Source: Deltaproteobacteria bacterium (GTDB lineage Bacteria > Desulfobacterota > Desulfomonilia > Desulfomonilales > Desulfomonilaceae). Taken from it: a stretch of 55,465 bases of DNA. Below are positions 35,244-44,785 of this stretch, one piece after another. Below the pieces are notes generated by a model that searched no databases, was not told the origin of the DNA, and worked only from the letters and a program-made list of their open reading frames with translations. Numbering within the stretch: the stretch's first letter is position 1; each line of letters opens with the position of its first letter. Made by a program: the position numbers and the translations under genes. The stretch lies in NCBI GenBank assembly GCA_026388665.1, contig JAPLJJ010000234.1:1-55465 (forward strand). Direction: 5' to 3'.

Positions 35244-36875
35244 ATGGCCGCGAAGATAATTCTTTTTGAGCAGCAGGCTAGAGACAAGATCCTCAGGGGC
35301 GTTAACATCATGGCGGACGCCGTGAAATCAACTCTTGGCCCAAGGGGAAGAAACGCCATTCTGGAGAAATCCTGGGGTTCTCCCACTGTAACCAAAGACG
35401 GTGTCACCGTCGCTAAGGAAATCGAACTTGAAGACAGGTTCGAAAACCTGGGCGCTCAGATGCTTAAGGAAGTCGCTTCCAAGACTTCCGATGTCGCTGG
35501 CGATGGAACTACAACTGCAACAGTTTTGGCTCAGGCCATTTACCGCGAAGGCATCAAAATGGTCGCAGCGGGCGCTTCTCCGATGGACCTCAAGAGAGGT
35601 ATCGACTTTGCTGTTGAAGCCGTTGTAACGAATCTGAAGAAATTGTCCAAACCGACCAAGGACAAGAAAGAGATCGCACAGGTCGGGACAATCTCCGCAA
35701 ATAATGACGCAACAATCGGAAATATCATAGCCGAGGCTATGGAAAAAGTCGGCAAAGAGGGTGTTATAACGGTTGAAGAAGCCAAGGCGATGGAAACCTC
35801 TCTGGATATCGTCGAAGGTATGCAGTTTGATCGAGGTTACCTGTCCCCGTACTTCGTCAGCGATCCTGAGAGAATGGAAGTTGTCCTGGATGAGCCGTAC
35901 ATCCTGATTAACGAGAAAAAGATCTCCAACATGCGCGACATGCTCCCGTTATTGGAGCAGGTGGCCAAGATGGGCCGTCCCCTTCTGATAATCGCGGAAG
36001 ATGTTGAAGGAGAGGCTCTTGCCACCCTAGTCGTCAACAAACTGCGCGGCACATTGACAGCGTGCGCGGTGAAAGCCCCCGGCTTTGGTGACCGAAGAAA
36101 GGCTATGCTTGAAGACATAGCGATCCTCACCGGTGGTCAGGTAATCTCTGAAGACCTGGGCCTCAAACTAGAAAATGTTAGCTTGAATGACCTTGGTCGT
36201 TGCAAAAGAGTGACCATTGACAAGGACAACACGACTATAATCGACGGCGCGGGCCCAAAAGAGAAGATCGAAGGCCGAGTCCGACAGATTCGTACCCAGA
36301 TCGACGAAACCACTTCTGATTATGACCGTGAAAAACTGCAAGAGCGTTTAGCCAAGTTGGTCGGTGGCGTCGCCGTCATTAATGTGGGCGCTGCTACTGA
36401 AACTGAGATGAAAGAAAAGAAAGCCCGTGTTGAAGACGCTCTGAACGCGACCCGAGCAGCGGTGGAAGAGGGCATAGTCCCTGGTGGCGGTGTCGCTTAT
36501 CTGAGGTGTCTCCAGTCCATCACAGACCTGAAGCTGGAAGGTGATGAAAAAGTCGGCGCGAAGATAGTGCTGAGGTCCCTCGAAGAGCCGAGCAGGCAGA
36601 TAGCGGTTAACGCCGGTCATGACGGTTCCATAGTTGTGGACAAGATCAAGAACCAAAAAGGCGCATTCGGGTTCAACGCCTACAAAGAGGTTTACGAAGA
36701 CCTTCTTGAGAATGGCATTATTGATCCTACCAAGGTGACCAGACTTGCTCTCCAGAACGCAGCTTCTGTGGCCGGTCTGATGCTGACGACCGAGGTTATG
36801 ATCGCAGAGAAGCCGAAAGAAAAAGACGCGCCTGCAATGCCGGGTGGTGGTATGCCTCCGGGTGGAATGTATTAA
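35244..36875 (+). CDS. groEL: Chaperonin GroEL
   Basis: 543-aa chaperonin subunit. Marks: [19 protein letters not shown], the nucleotide loop [49 protein letters not shown] and the Gly-Gly-Met tail. AAGGAG precedes the ATG. Complete and conserved. One groESL copy is seen here; other copies cannot be judged. Confidence 0.98.
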   Translation: MAAKIILFEQQARDKILRGVNIMADAVKSTLGPRGRNAILEKSWGSPTVTKDGVTVAKEIELEDRFENLGAQMLKEVASKTSDVAGDGTTTATVLAQAIYREGIKMVAAGASPMDLKRGIDFAVEAVVTNLKKLSKPTKDKKEIAQVGTISANNDATIGNIIAEAMEKVGKEGVITVEEAKAMETSLDIVEGMQFDRGYLSPYFVSDPERMEVVLDEPYILINEKKISNMRDMLPLLEQVAKMGRPLLIIAEDVEGEALATLVVNKLRGTLTACAVKAPGFGDRRKAMLEDIAILTGGQVISEDLGLKLENVSLNDLGRCKRVTIDKDNTTIIDGAGPKEKIEGRVRQIRTQIDETTSDYDREKLQERLAKLVGGVAVINVGAATETEMKEKKARVEDALNATRAAVEEGIVPGGGVAYLRCLQSITDLKLEGDEKVGAKIVLRSLEEPSRQIAVNAGHDGSIVVDKIKNQKGAFGFNAYKEVYEDLLENGIIDPTKVTRLALQNAASVAGLMLTTEVMIAEKPKEKDAPAMPGGGMPPGGMY

Positions 36876-36903
36876 TAAGCATACGGTATCAGCTTAGACA
36901 TGA

Positions 36904-36936
36904 AGAGGGCGTTCGGATATTCCGAACGCCCTCTTT
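36904..36936 (+). terminator. Terminator of groESL
   Basis: A perfect 13-bp stem (GAGGGCGTTCGGA with TCCGAACGCCCTC) around TAT is followed by TTTT. It is 28 bp after the groEL stop and, being symmetric, may also stop minus-strand pyrI transcripts, although that side has fewer T. Confidence 0.9.
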
Positions 36937-36963
36937 TCGTTTCTAGGGGCTTATAATAGCCGG

Positions 36964-37440
36964 TTAGTTTCTTTCTTTATATCGAATGAGTGGTCCAAAG
37001 AATTCAGTTTCGCAGTAGTGACATTTCAATGTTAAAGGAGCGTTTTCGACTATCACAAATTTGCACGGTACCTGTTCGTGGTTGGTTATGCAGAAACGAT
37101 CCGGACACACGACAACATCACCTACACGATCGGGGATCTCTACCTTATGTTTTTCAATTACCTTCCCATTTTCAATCCTGGTAATTGTCGCCATGGGGGC
37201 AATCAAGGCCACGACATTCAGCATGTTACGAGTCAAGCTCAAGTTTTCAACTTTGATAATGTCTTTTTTGTTCAAGGACTGGGATTCGAAATTTATTCCT
37301 ATTGCGATAATGTCACCAGTTTTTCTTGCCAGAGCGTTTAGTCCCAGAACTTGCGAAATTAAGAAAGCCTTACCGGCCGGTATATGGTCTATGACAATTC
37401 CGGAGTCAATTTTTGCGATCGTTATTGGTCTATCTTTCAT
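36964..37440 (-). CDS. pyrI: Aspartate carbamoyltransferase regulatory subunit
   Basis: 158 aa. The nucleotide-binding part starts ITIAKIDSGIVIDHIPAGKA; the zinc domain has four Cys (CPDRFC and CHYC) that hold the contact with PyrB. It makes the holoenzyme respond to CTP and ATP. Its start overlaps the pyrB stop by 4 bp (ATGA type), so the two subunits are made together. It is close to full family length. Confidence 0.93.
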   Translation of the reverse strand: MKDRPITIAKIDSGIVIDHIPAGKAFLISQVLGLNALARKTGDIIAIGINFESQSLNKKDIIKVENLSLTRNMLNVVALIAPMATITRIENGKVIEKHKVEIPDRVGDVVVCPDRFCITNHEQVPCKFVIVENAPLTLKCHYCETEFFGPLIRYKERN

Positions 37441-38384
37441 GTTATGGCTCCAAGTATAAGGGCAAGCAACGTTTCTCGAACCAATAGACCGTTTTTCGCC
37501 TGTTGGAAATAGTAGGCGTGGGGTGTTTGATCAACATCCTGAGCTATTTCCGTGACTCGCGGCAGAGGGTGCATTATCTTCATATTTAGTTTTGCATCGC
37601 CCAACATGGCGGCTTCCAACCTGTATATACTCCTGAACTTCTCTGCTAGCGCCCGTTCCTGAAGTCTTTCCATCTGGATCCTTGTCATGTAAAGAACATC
37701 AACTTGGCTTATGTGGTCTTCGATTCGACTCGCTTCAACGAATGATACCCCTCGTTCATTAGAGGCCCTGTTACATTTATCAATGATCGAGCGTGGCATG
37801 GCGAGGTCCCTCGGGGATATAAATATGAGATGACAGTTCTCGTATTTGAGTAGGGCCTCTGTGAGAGAATGCACAGTCCGTCCATTGATGAGATCTCCGA
37901 CCATAGCGATGGAAATCCCGTCGAGTCGCCCTTGAGTCTCCTTTATGGAGTAAAGATCGAGCAAAGTCTGTGTAGGATGTTGGTTCGGGCCATCACCAGC
38001 GTTAATGACCGGAATATCGGCCGCCTCGGCCGCAACCCTGGCCGCGCCTTTTAACGGGTGTCGGATGACTATGACGTCAAATCCGTATCCGTCATGCATT
38101 TTGACCGTGTCCCACAAGGATTCTTCCTTGACGGCTGATGTGATATTCGCGTCATAGAATCCCCCTATCTTGCCTCCAAGGTTTCTCATCGCGACTTCAA
38201 ACGATGTACGAGTCCTGGTGGAGGGTTCAAAAAATAACATCGCTGAAATCTTGTCCCGGCAGAGTATCCTTTTATTCGGATGATTCTTGATCTCAGGAAC
38301 TCGTGAAAGAATATAATCAATTTCCTCCCGGGTCAGGTCATTCATTGAAATGATGTCGCGACCTTCAAAATTCATGATACTCAC
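37437..38384 (-). CDS. pyrB: Aspartate carbamoyltransferase catalytic subunit
   Basis: 315 aa. Joins carbamoyl phosphate and aspartate in pyrimidine synthesis. The carbamoyl phosphate motif FFEPSTRTRTSFE is at residue ~52, with GDGPNQHPTQTLLDLYS, MVGDLINGRTVHSL and MHPLPRVTEI. It lies in a pyrC-pyrB-pyrI set. Confidence 0.96.
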   Translation of the reverse strand: MSIMNFEGRDIISMNDLTREEIDYILSRVPEIKNHPNKRILCRDKISAMLFFEPSTRTRTSFEVAMRNLGGKIGGFYDANITSAVKEESLWDTVKMHDGYGFDVIVIRHPLKGAARVAAEAADIPVINAGDGPNQHPTQTLLDLYSIKETQGRLDGISIAMVGDLINGRTVHSLTEALLKYENCHLIFISPRDLAMPRSIIDKCNRASNERGVSFVEASRIEDHISQVDVLYMTRIQMERLQERALAEKFRSIYRLEAAMLGDAKLNMKIMHPLPRVTEIAQDVDQTPHAYYFQQAKNGLLVRETLLALILGAIT

Positions 38385-38420
38385 CTAATTTACCATTCTA
38401 TGAGTCACTTGTGGTCAAGT

Positions 38421-39740
38421 TCACTGAGGATCGACCCCGTAATCGAGCGAAACACCGTTGATCACTGTCAACTTTACGTAGGCCGGTAACGAAATATTCT
38501 GAAATGGTGACCATCCGCAGCGAGTAAATAGCTTTCGGTTCGATGCGTGGCCATCAATAGTCACGACTTCGGTTGTTTTATCGAAATCCAACAGAGTCAA
38601 GGACGCTGAGTAACCCTTCTCGATGCGCCCGTGTTTCTTCTGAAGATTCGACGCCATGATGTTGGATGGTTCTTCTGATAGGATCTGAGCGATGCGCGTG
38701 GGTTCAAAACCGCAATTTTTGATAAGCCAGCCTACGAAAGGCCCTAAGGTGTCGAGGTGCGGTATTCCAGGCGCTCCTAGTCTCTTGTCTGCCAACAAAT
38801 GCGGCGCATGGTCAGAGGCCAATACTTGAATTGTACCTGAGCGGAGCGCTTCTATCATGCTGCTTCTGTCACCTTCGGATCTTATCGGAGGATTGCAATT
38901 AAGAAGAAAGCCGGGTAGGTCAGTCCTCAGACCGTCGGCTAGATATCCATTTTCATCGACACTGAAAAAAAGGTGATGCGGTGTTACTTCGCACGTGACC
39001 CTTGTCGAGGAGCTATTATTGTATTCACCAATAAGTTTCACTGCTGACTCGGTCGAGACGTGACAAATATGAGAAAGCAAGTCGTATTTGTGCGTCAAAT
39101 TCAGGATGTTTTCTACTGCGCGAACTTCAGCTTCTGGCGGGCGTTTTTTCCAGTGCTCGGAATATCCCGAATTATTTCTCAAAATTTCCGGATCTTCGGC
39201 GTGGAAAAACAATCTGCGTCTTCTATAACGTTTTATAACCTCCTCGAGGGTTTTCCAATCCGAAAATGAGACATGACTGGGTTCAGCATCCAAATAAACC
39301 TTGTATGGCAGATCAGCCCAAGGTTCCGAAGTTTCGGTGATCGCAGCGAACAATATCACAGGACACTGGGATTGCTCGGCCAGGGCAGCCTTTTGTCCAT
39401 AACGACGCTCATTATCCGGTGGCATCGGGTCATTGGGCATCGCAGCGAAACAGGTTACACCACCGTTTATCGCTGCGTGTCCCGCGGATAAGAAAACCTC
39501 TTTATTACAAAGCAATTCCCATTTCTTGATCTGGTCTGCTATCTGATCAGGAGGTTTCACAAATTCTCTCGCATGGACATGAATGTCGATGAATCCGGGG
39601 AAAAGAAGGCAGGATTCGTCAATTGGCAGTGAGGTAGGATCCAAAGATTCGATGATTCCTGTCCGCAAATCCACAACTACGCGTGTCGGGACCACACCCT
39701 CGGGGAGCACCGCCATATGTGAAAACGTAGTACGTAACAT
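38421..39740 (-). CDS. pyrC: Dihydroorotase
   Basis: 439 aa amidohydrolase that closes carbamoyl aspartate to dihydroorotate. Metal-site features: FPGFIDIHVHAREF (HxH), AAINGGVTCFAAMPNDPMPP, FFHAEDP (His), HICHVST (His) and VLASDHAPH (Asp). It is of the class I-like type and is followed by pyrB after 36 bp. The usual substrate motif NP appears as LLNCNPPIRSEGDR. A related hydantoinase is less likely given the context. Confidence 0.88.
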   Translation of the reverse strand: MLRTTFSHMAVLPEGVVPTRVVVDLRTGIIESLDPTSLPIDESCLLFPGFIDIHVHAREFVKPPDQIADQIKKWELLCNKEVFLSAGHAAINGGVTCFAAMPNDPMPPDNERRYGQKAALAEQSQCPVILFAAITETSEPWADLPYKVYLDAEPSHVSFSDWKTLEEVIKRYRRRRLFFHAEDPEILRNNSGYSEHWKKRPPEAEVRAVENILNLTHKYDLLSHICHVSTESAVKLIGEYNNSSSTRVTCEVTPHHLFFSVDENGYLADGLRTDLPGFLLNCNPPIRSEGDRSSMIEALRSGTIQVLASDHAPHLLADKRLGAPGIPHLDTLGPFVGWLIKNCGFEPTRIAQILSEEPSNIMASNLQKKHGRIEKGYSASLTLLDFDKTTEVVTIDGHASNRKLFTRCGWSPFQNISLPAYVKLTVINGVSLDYGVDPQ

Positions 39741-39861
39741 AGTTCGTTAAGATCAAGACCTCTTTCGGATCGACCCTAAAGCCGGAAACTATCACGCGGA
39801 CATAGCATGGACAAAGGCTTGACAATAATGTCGGCAAGTCTTTGGGAATTATTACATTCAG

Positions 39862-40206
39862 CTACTCGATTTCTATGGAAACAATGCGCATTTCGTCTTT
39901 GCCCTGAATGATGTTCAAGATCCCTGTCGAGCACTCGGGACAAAAAGGCGTGTAAGTTTCCATTACCGGTTCATGATGGCAATCCAGACACACTGCCTTA
40001 ATGGGCAGGATTTTAATATCAAGTTCGGCTCCTTCGACAGGACTATCCTTGGTGAGAACCTGAAACGCGAATTCTATCGCGTTCGGCATGACCGCAGTCA
40101 TTGCTCCAAATTCTAGGTCCACGCGGGAAACTTTCTTAGCTCCGTGAATTTCCATCTGTTGTTCTATTATTTCCAGTATGCTCTGGACTATTCCCAATTC
40201 ATGCAT
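39862..40206 (-). CDS. hypA: Hydrogenase nickel incorporation protein HypA
   Basis: 114 aa. Starts MHELGIVQSILEIIEQ, with the Ni-binding His2, and ends with the zinc site CLDC ... CPEC. It hands nickel to NiFe-hydrogenase maturation. No other hyp or hydrogenase genes are in the window, so it is an isolated copy ahead of pyrC with a gap of 121 bp. Confidence 0.9.
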   Translation of the reverse strand: MHELGIVQSILEIIEQQMEIHGAKKVSRVDLEFGAMTAVMPNAIEFAFQVLTKDSPVEGAELDIKILPIKAVCLDCHHEPVMETYTPFCPECSTGILNIIQGKDEMRIVSIEIE

Positions 40207-40277
40207 AGCACATTCAGCCTATAAAGACTTCCCGTCTGAAGAACCAATACAATAACAGCCCATGTCAACAGGTTCCG

Positions 40278-40634
40278 TCAACGCGCCCAGGCGGGTATTT
40301 GCCACTGAACTCCAGGGCTAACTTCTTGAAACATCCGTTCACCTGTTGGATCGATAAATATTCTGTACGTTTTCTGAACATCGCTGTTAGAATGTACACT
40401 GAACGCGATTCTTCTGCCTTTGTATGAGTAGATTGTAACTATTTGTCCCTCAGGTGTTGAGTAAAAATCCATTGTTGTCTCTTTGCCTGGAATATCCGGG
40501 GCATGGTCTGACATCTGAGTGGTCAGCGATTTCAATTTTGAAATATCCGGCAGCGGAAATTTCTGCTGGGCTTGTACTGTCCATTGTCCCAAGAACATCA
40601 CTAGGGCAATCGTCGAAAGAATTGTCCTTAACAT
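40278..40634 (-). CDS. Small secreted protein of unknown function
   Basis: 118 aa with a clear signal peptide (LSTIALVMFLGQWTVQAQ). The mature part is beta-rich (TMDFYSTPEGQIVTIYSYKG, RRIAFSVHSNSDVQKTYRIF) and has no Cys. I do not recognise the family. It lies between hypA and the divergent Cys-rich gene. Confidence 0.6.
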   Translation of the reverse strand: MLRTILSTIALVMFLGQWTVQAQQKFPLPDISKLKSLTTQMSDHAPDIPGKETTMDFYSTPEGQIVTIYSYKGRRIAFSVHSNSDVQKTYRIFIDPTGERMFQEVSPGVQWQIPAWAR

Positions 40635-40716
40635 TCGCGAACACCTCGGCTGTTTAACTCTTGCAATTCTATCACGCTGTTTCCGATTGTAAAGCGAAGG
40701 AATTTTTCACACGGCG

Positions 40717-40745
40717 TTGACTTATTGAAAACCATATTTCACAAT
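40717..40745 (+). promoter_or_regulatory. Possible sigma70 promoter upstream of the Cys-rich gene
   Basis: TTGACT (40717-40722) and CACAAT (40740-40745) are 17 bp apart, 40 bp before the start at 40785. The -10 box is only a fair match. If used, it could drive the run of plus-strand genes from here to the tetrapyrrole cluster. Confidence 0.4.
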
Positions 40746-40784
40746 CGCGTAGTTACCATGAATCCTTGAAAGGAGACCGTCTGA

Positions 40785-41288
40785 ATGACTCCGGATTCGC
40801 TCGAAGGAGATGATCTAAGAAAATACCTGGAGTTTCTATTTTGGCATTACCGTGTTGTAGATTCTTTTTGGTACATATTTGTGGAACAGGACCATGGAAC
40901 TGATGAAGCCAACCGCCTCAATGAGAAAGTGTGGAGGCGCGTGGCAGGCATGGCGGCCAAAGACATAATGAGTAGGTTTAAGATCACGGAAAGAGGACTG
41001 TCTGGTTTTGTCAGGGCCCTCGATTATTTCCCTTGGGCCATAATGGTAGGATACAAAATAGAAGCAAGTGACGGTGATGTAACTATATCCGTTCCCGATT
41101 GCCCGACACAAAAGGCTCGTCTAAAGAGAAACCTAGGGGAATACGACTGCAAGGAAATGCACCGGGGTGAGTTTGAGGGCTTTGCTCACGTGATTGATGC
41201 TAAAATTAGTGTGGAGTGTATCCATGCTCCCCTTGATCCTCACCCACCAGAAAGATTTTGTCAGTGGCGATTTACTATTCAATCATGA
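40785..41288 (+). CDS. Conserved protein with C-terminal Cys pattern (DUF6125-like)
   Basis: 167 aa. The N-terminal half is helical with many aromatic residues ([20 protein letters not shown]). The C-terminal half has five spaced Cys ([39 protein letters not shown]), a pattern that could bind a metal or Fe-S cluster. I recall similar proteins in anaerobes under a DUF6125 label, but I am not sure. GGAG precedes the ATG. It is followed by an ATPase gene after 45 bp. Confidence 0.55.
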   Translation: MTPDSLEGDDLRKYLEFLFWHYRVVDSFWYIFVEQDHGTDEANRLNEKVWRRVAGMAAKDIMSRFKITERGLSGFVRALDYFPWAIMVGYKIEASDGDVTISVPDCPTQKARLKRNLGEYDCKEMHRGEFEGFAHVIDAKISVECIHAPLDPHPPERFCQWRFTIQS

Positions 41289-41333
41289 GGCCGGCATTTA
41301 ACCAAGACTCGGGATTTTGAAGAAGGGGCCTAA

Positions 41334-42053
41334 ATGTACCTCACCGGCATAAGACTATTAAATGACAAGTTTCCCGTTAATGATGTGTTCCCTTTCAACA
41401 TAACCGCGTTTAAACTAACAGGTTATCTTGAAATCAACTCGCCGATTGTCTTATTTTGCGGGGAAAATGGAGCTGGGAAATCCGCTTTATTGGACGCGAT
41501 AGCAAGAAAATGCGGCTTCCTGCCGTGGGGAGGGAGTAAAACGCATAGAGCGCATTTAAACCCCTATGAAACCCAACTGGCGAACTTTATAAGATTGGAT
41601 TTTGCCGGAAGACCGAGATATGGTTTCCATTTCAGGGCCGAATCTTTTTTCAATTATGCTTCTTCACTTGATGACATTTTACTTGATGATCCTGCCAGGA
41701 GACAGTATTTCGGTGGAGGTTCGCTAAACGCACGGTCTCATGGTGAATCATTCCTCACCTTTTTTCGAAGTTATTCTTTTCAAATCGACGGGTTATATTT
41801 GATTGATGAGCCGGAATCAGCTCTATCTCCCCGGAGTCAAATTGAATTCGTAAGAGTTTTGCTCCGGAACACGGCGTCATCGAACAAGCAGTATCTCATA
41901 GCCACCTTGTCTCCCATAATATTAGGATGCCCCGGCGCTCAAATATTCAGTTTAGATGAATCGGAAATAAGGCCTATTAGTTTTCGTGAAACGAACGTAT
42001 ACAAACTATACAGTGATTTTATTGATGATCCCGAGGGATTTTACGGTCGATAA
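41334..42053 (+). CDS. ABC-type/RecF-like AAA ATPase with altered H-loop
   Basis: 239 aa of the COG3910-like predicted ATPase type. Walker A is FCGENGAGKSALLDAIARKC (from residue ~42), a signature-like segment is SHGESFLTFF and Walker B is LYLIDEPESALSP. The switch motif, normally ATHSPI in this family, reads ATLSPI: the histidine that contacts the gamma-phosphate is leucine. There is no membrane segment. It sits between the Cys-rich gene and a sensor kinase. Function unknown. Confidence 0.78.
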   Translation: MYLTGIRLLNDKFPVNDVFPFNITAFKLTGYLEINSPIVLFCGENGAGKSALLDAIARKCGFLPWGGSKTHRAHLNPYETQLANFIRLDFAGRPRYGFHFRAESFFNYASSLDDILLDDPARRQYFGGGSLNARSHGESFLTFFRSYSFQIDGLYLIDEPESALSPRSQIEFVRVLLRNTASSNKQYLIATLSPIILGCPGAQIFSLDESEIRPISFRETNVYKLYSDFIDDPEGFYGR

Positions 42054-42082
42054 GGCAAATCTGCAGGGAATGGAGCCATAAC

Positions 42083-43174
42083 ATGGATCCAATGATCATA
42101 GGAAACATTCTAGATAGCATGAGCGACTGCCTTGTCGTGATCGATGGTGATGGGGATGTTGCATACGCGAATAAAAACACAAAAGAAATCTTGGGATATT
42201 CTTTCGAGGAATTGCGAGACAAGGGACTGGGGCTGACATTCTTGGTTCGAGAGGAAAATTACGATTTTAATCAGGTCATCATAAATGCTGTGTGGAACAA
42301 GACGGTCAATGATTACAGCGAGGTCGACTATTATCACCCTGAGGGGGGAATGAAACGTCTCGCAGCTACTACTTCCTATCTCCTCGAATCGAATCAGGAA
42401 GAAACCCGCTTCATCGGCTTTGTCGCAATTTTTAAGGATATTACTGAAGTCCACACGTTACGCCAGAAAGAGAAAAAGTTGTTGGAGGATAGAGACCGAA
42501 TTTCGCGTGACAAAATGAGAAGTCTCAATCGACTCGCTATGGGAGTCGCTCACGAAATCAGGAATCCGGTAGTCATGATCGGGGGGTTTGCTTCTCGCAT
42601 CATGAAAGGTCCGCATGTTGACGCGGAAACTAGGTCCTATGCGCAAAACATTTTGGGAGGCGCAAAGAGACTCGAATCATTAGTTGAGGAAGTTCAAAGC
42701 TGCGTGAATATGCCGGATATTCAACTCATCACCGGATCTATGACAAGCGTATTTCGAGAAATCGTCAAGGAAATGGAACCAGGAGCCGCTAGGAAAGGCA
42801 TCAGGATAGTATTTCATAACCTCCAGTCACAATCCGAAAAATCAAGATTTGACCCCGATCTGATCAAAATTGCTCTTACCAACTTATTGAATAACGCTAT
42901 AGATTTTTCTCATGATGGATCGCTGGTTGATGTGTTCTTATACGAAGGTGAACACGAGACAATCCTCGGTGTTAAGGACTATGGTATTGGGATCAGCGAA
43001 GCTGACAGTGAATTTTTGTTCGATCCGTTTTTTTCGACCAAGCCCCAAGGCACTGGAATGGGGTTGATGATCACAGAGAGAATTGTTCATGAACATGGAG
43101 GGAAAATACAGTTCGACTCTGTTCCCGGTAAGGGGACTCTCTTCCGAATTACCATTCCTAATGATGCCGTGTAA
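42083..43174 (+). CDS. Cytoplasmic PAS sensor histidine kinase
   Basis: 363 aa without membrane helices. An N-terminal PAS domain (ILDSMSDCLVVIDGDGDVAY, residues ~9-125) leads via a coiled coil to HisKA (MGVAHEIRNPVVMIGGFASR) and HATPase (LTNLLNNAIDFS, DYGIGI, FDPFFSTKPQGTGMGLMITE). No response regulator is adjacent, so it is an orphan kinase. It lies 65 bp ahead of the tetrapyrrole genes, which might be its target; the PAS domain could bind heme, but no evidence is seen. Confidence 0.88.
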   Translation: MDPMIIGNILDSMSDCLVVIDGDGDVAYANKNTKEILGYSFEELRDKGLGLTFLVREENYDFNQVIINAVWNKTVNDYSEVDYYHPEGGMKRLAATTSYLLESNQEETRFIGFVAIFKDITEVHTLRQKEKKLLEDRDRISRDKMRSLNRLAMGVAHEIRNPVVMIGGFASRIMKGPHVDAETRSYAQNILGGAKRLESLVEEVQSCVNMPDIQLITGSMTSVFREIVKEMEPGAARKGIRIVFHNLQSQSEKSRFDPDLIKIALTNLLNNAIDFSHDGSLVDVFLYEGEHETILGVKDYGIGISEADSEFLFDPFFSTKPQGTGMGLMITERIVHEHGGKIQFDSVPGKGTLFRITIPNDAV

Positions 43175-43239
43175 GATTATGCGCGAAAATGATAGGATAG
43201 CTTTCAATATACGTGATGGTATTACAAGGTTGTTTATCC

Positions 43240-43938
43240 ATGAGACCGTATCCGGTTATGATGAATCTACAGGACAAGCGAGTGGTGGTTGTCGGGGGAG
43301 GGCGAGTCGCTTTACGGAAGATAGAGGGCCTTCTGGAATGCGAGGCCAGAGTCACGATGATCTCCCCGGATCTGATATCAGAGTTGGTTCAACTAAAAGA
43401 GCAAGGCAAGATTGACTGGATTGAAGCTTCTTTCGATGATGAAATTTTGGATCGTTTTCCTGACACTATTTTGATTTTCGGAACAACCAATGACCGTAAG
43501 GTGAATGTCGAGATTTTTGATTCTGCGAACAAGAGGAAATTGCCTTGCAACATAGCCGATGTCCCTGACCTATGCGCATTTATTGTTCCCGCTGTAATTT
43601 ACCAAGGCGATCTAATGATCGCAGTCAGCACCGGAGGCTCTTCACCGGCCCTGGCAAGACGGATTCGAGAAGAACTTGAGAAGCAGTTCGGCCCTGAATA
43701 CGGAACAATGACAAAACTCATGGGGGAACTCAGAAAACATGTCCTGAACGTAGGCGCTGATTCCGATGAGAACCGGAAACTTTTTTCAGAAATAGTAGAT
43801 TCAGAATTGCTCGAGGCGCTTCGCGAAAGCAACATGGAGAAGGCCTTGGGAATTCTAAGAAACATATTACCAGGGGAAATAGACATCGAGGACGCAATCG
43901 GAAATCGGCCTCAATCCAACCCCTTATCAGGATCCTGA
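43240..43938 (+). CDS. sirC: Precorrin-2 dehydrogenase / sirohydrochlorin ferrochelatase type
   Basis: Oxidises precorrin-2 to sirohydrochlorin. 232 aa from ATG 43240 with NLQDKRVVVVGGGRVALRKI (NAD site), ITPDL-like MISPDLI, FGTTNDRKVNVEIFD, NIADVPDLCAFIVPAVIYQG and AVSTGGSSPALARRIREELE. This matches CysG-N/Met8/SirC. An in-frame ATG at 43213 precedes but lacks a ribosome-binding site. Its position before hemX-hemA-hemC-cobA/hemD fits siroheme and alternative heme synthesis. Confidence 0.88.
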   Translation: MRPYPVMMNLQDKRVVVVGGGRVALRKIEGLLECEARVTMISPDLISELVQLKEQGKIDWIEASFDDEILDRFPDTILIFGTTNDRKVNVEIFDSANKRKLPCNIADVPDLCAFIVPAVIYQGDLMIAVSTGGSSPALARRIREELEKQFGPEYGTMTKLMGELRKHVLNVGADSDENRKLFSEIVDSELLEALRESNMEKALGILRNILPGEIDIEDAIGNRPQSNPLSGS

Positions 43939-43939
43939 A

Positions 43940-44785
43940 GTGCATCTGATTTTTTTTAAAGTAGCCGCAATTTTCTATCTGATCTCGTCCGTCATATACG
44001 TGACGTTTCTGTTGAGATCCAAAGGAACTCGTTGTTTATCGGGTTTTTGGTTTGTTATTGGCGGTTTTCTAGCCCATACAATTTCTATTGTCCATCTATT
44101 TATCGCTCAGGGATTTCTCCCGATGGCCACGGCCTTTGACGCCTTGTCTCTTTTTGCTTGGTTGGTCGTGGCAATATTTACGGTGCTCCAATTTCGAGAC
44201 CCCAATCCCGTGCTCGGGGCAATGGCCGCTCCAATTGCCGCAGTCCTGATGTTAACCGCTTCCACATTTTCTTATCAGATCACGCAGCCGATAGTTCCAG
44301 TTCTAAGAAGCTGGTGGCTGCCTATCCACGTCTCATTCGCCCTGGCCGGGAACGCTGTTTTTACAATTATGGCAATGGCTGGCGCCATGTATATTTTTCA
44401 GGAACGGCTGATAAAAAGGAAAAAGATCGGAAGATTTCATAGAATTCTCCCGTCATTGGAGACACTGGATACACTGAATCGGCGGGCACTCCCAATAGGC
44501 TTTTTTTTTCTTACACTCGGAATTATTTCGGGGGCCCTCTGGGCTAGTAGCGCATGGGGCTCTTACTGGAATTGGGACCCAAAAGAGACGTGGAGTCTCA
44601 TTACGTGGTTCGCGTACGCAGCCATGGTTCATCAGAGGTTGGCGCTTGGCTGGCGGGGCAAGAAAGCCGCAATGCTGGCGCTGGTAGGGTTTGTGCTTGT
44701 CATGTTCACATTCGTTGGAGTCAGTCTATTGTTTAGTGGCCACCATTCTTTCGTAGGCGGTTCTATGAGGACGCCTCTCATATGA
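43940..44785 (+). CDS. Cytochrome c assembly/HemX-type membrane protein (CcsA/CcmC family)
   Basis: 281 aa with about eight membrane helices and the heme-handling WWD motif WGSYWNWDPKETWSLITWF (residues ~203-221). In tetrapyrrole clusters this family is called HemX and may affect HemA level; elsewhere it acts in heme delivery to cytochrome c. GTG start directly after the sirC stop, and a 4-bp overlap with hemA, show tight coupling. Confidence 0.87.
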   Translation: MHLIFFKVAAIFYLISSVIYVTFLLRSKGTRCLSGFWFVIGGFLAHTISIVHLFIAQGFLPMATAFDALSLFAWLVVAIFTVLQFRDPNPVLGAMAAPIAAVLMLTASTFSYQITQPIVPVLRSWWLPIHVSFALAGNAVFTIMAMAGAMYIFQERLIKRKKIGRFHRILPSLETLDTLNRRALPIGFFFLTLGIISGALWASSAWGSYWNWDPKETWSLITWFAYAAMVHQRLALGWRGKKAAMLALVGFVLVMFTFVGVSLLFSGHHSFVGGSMRTPLI

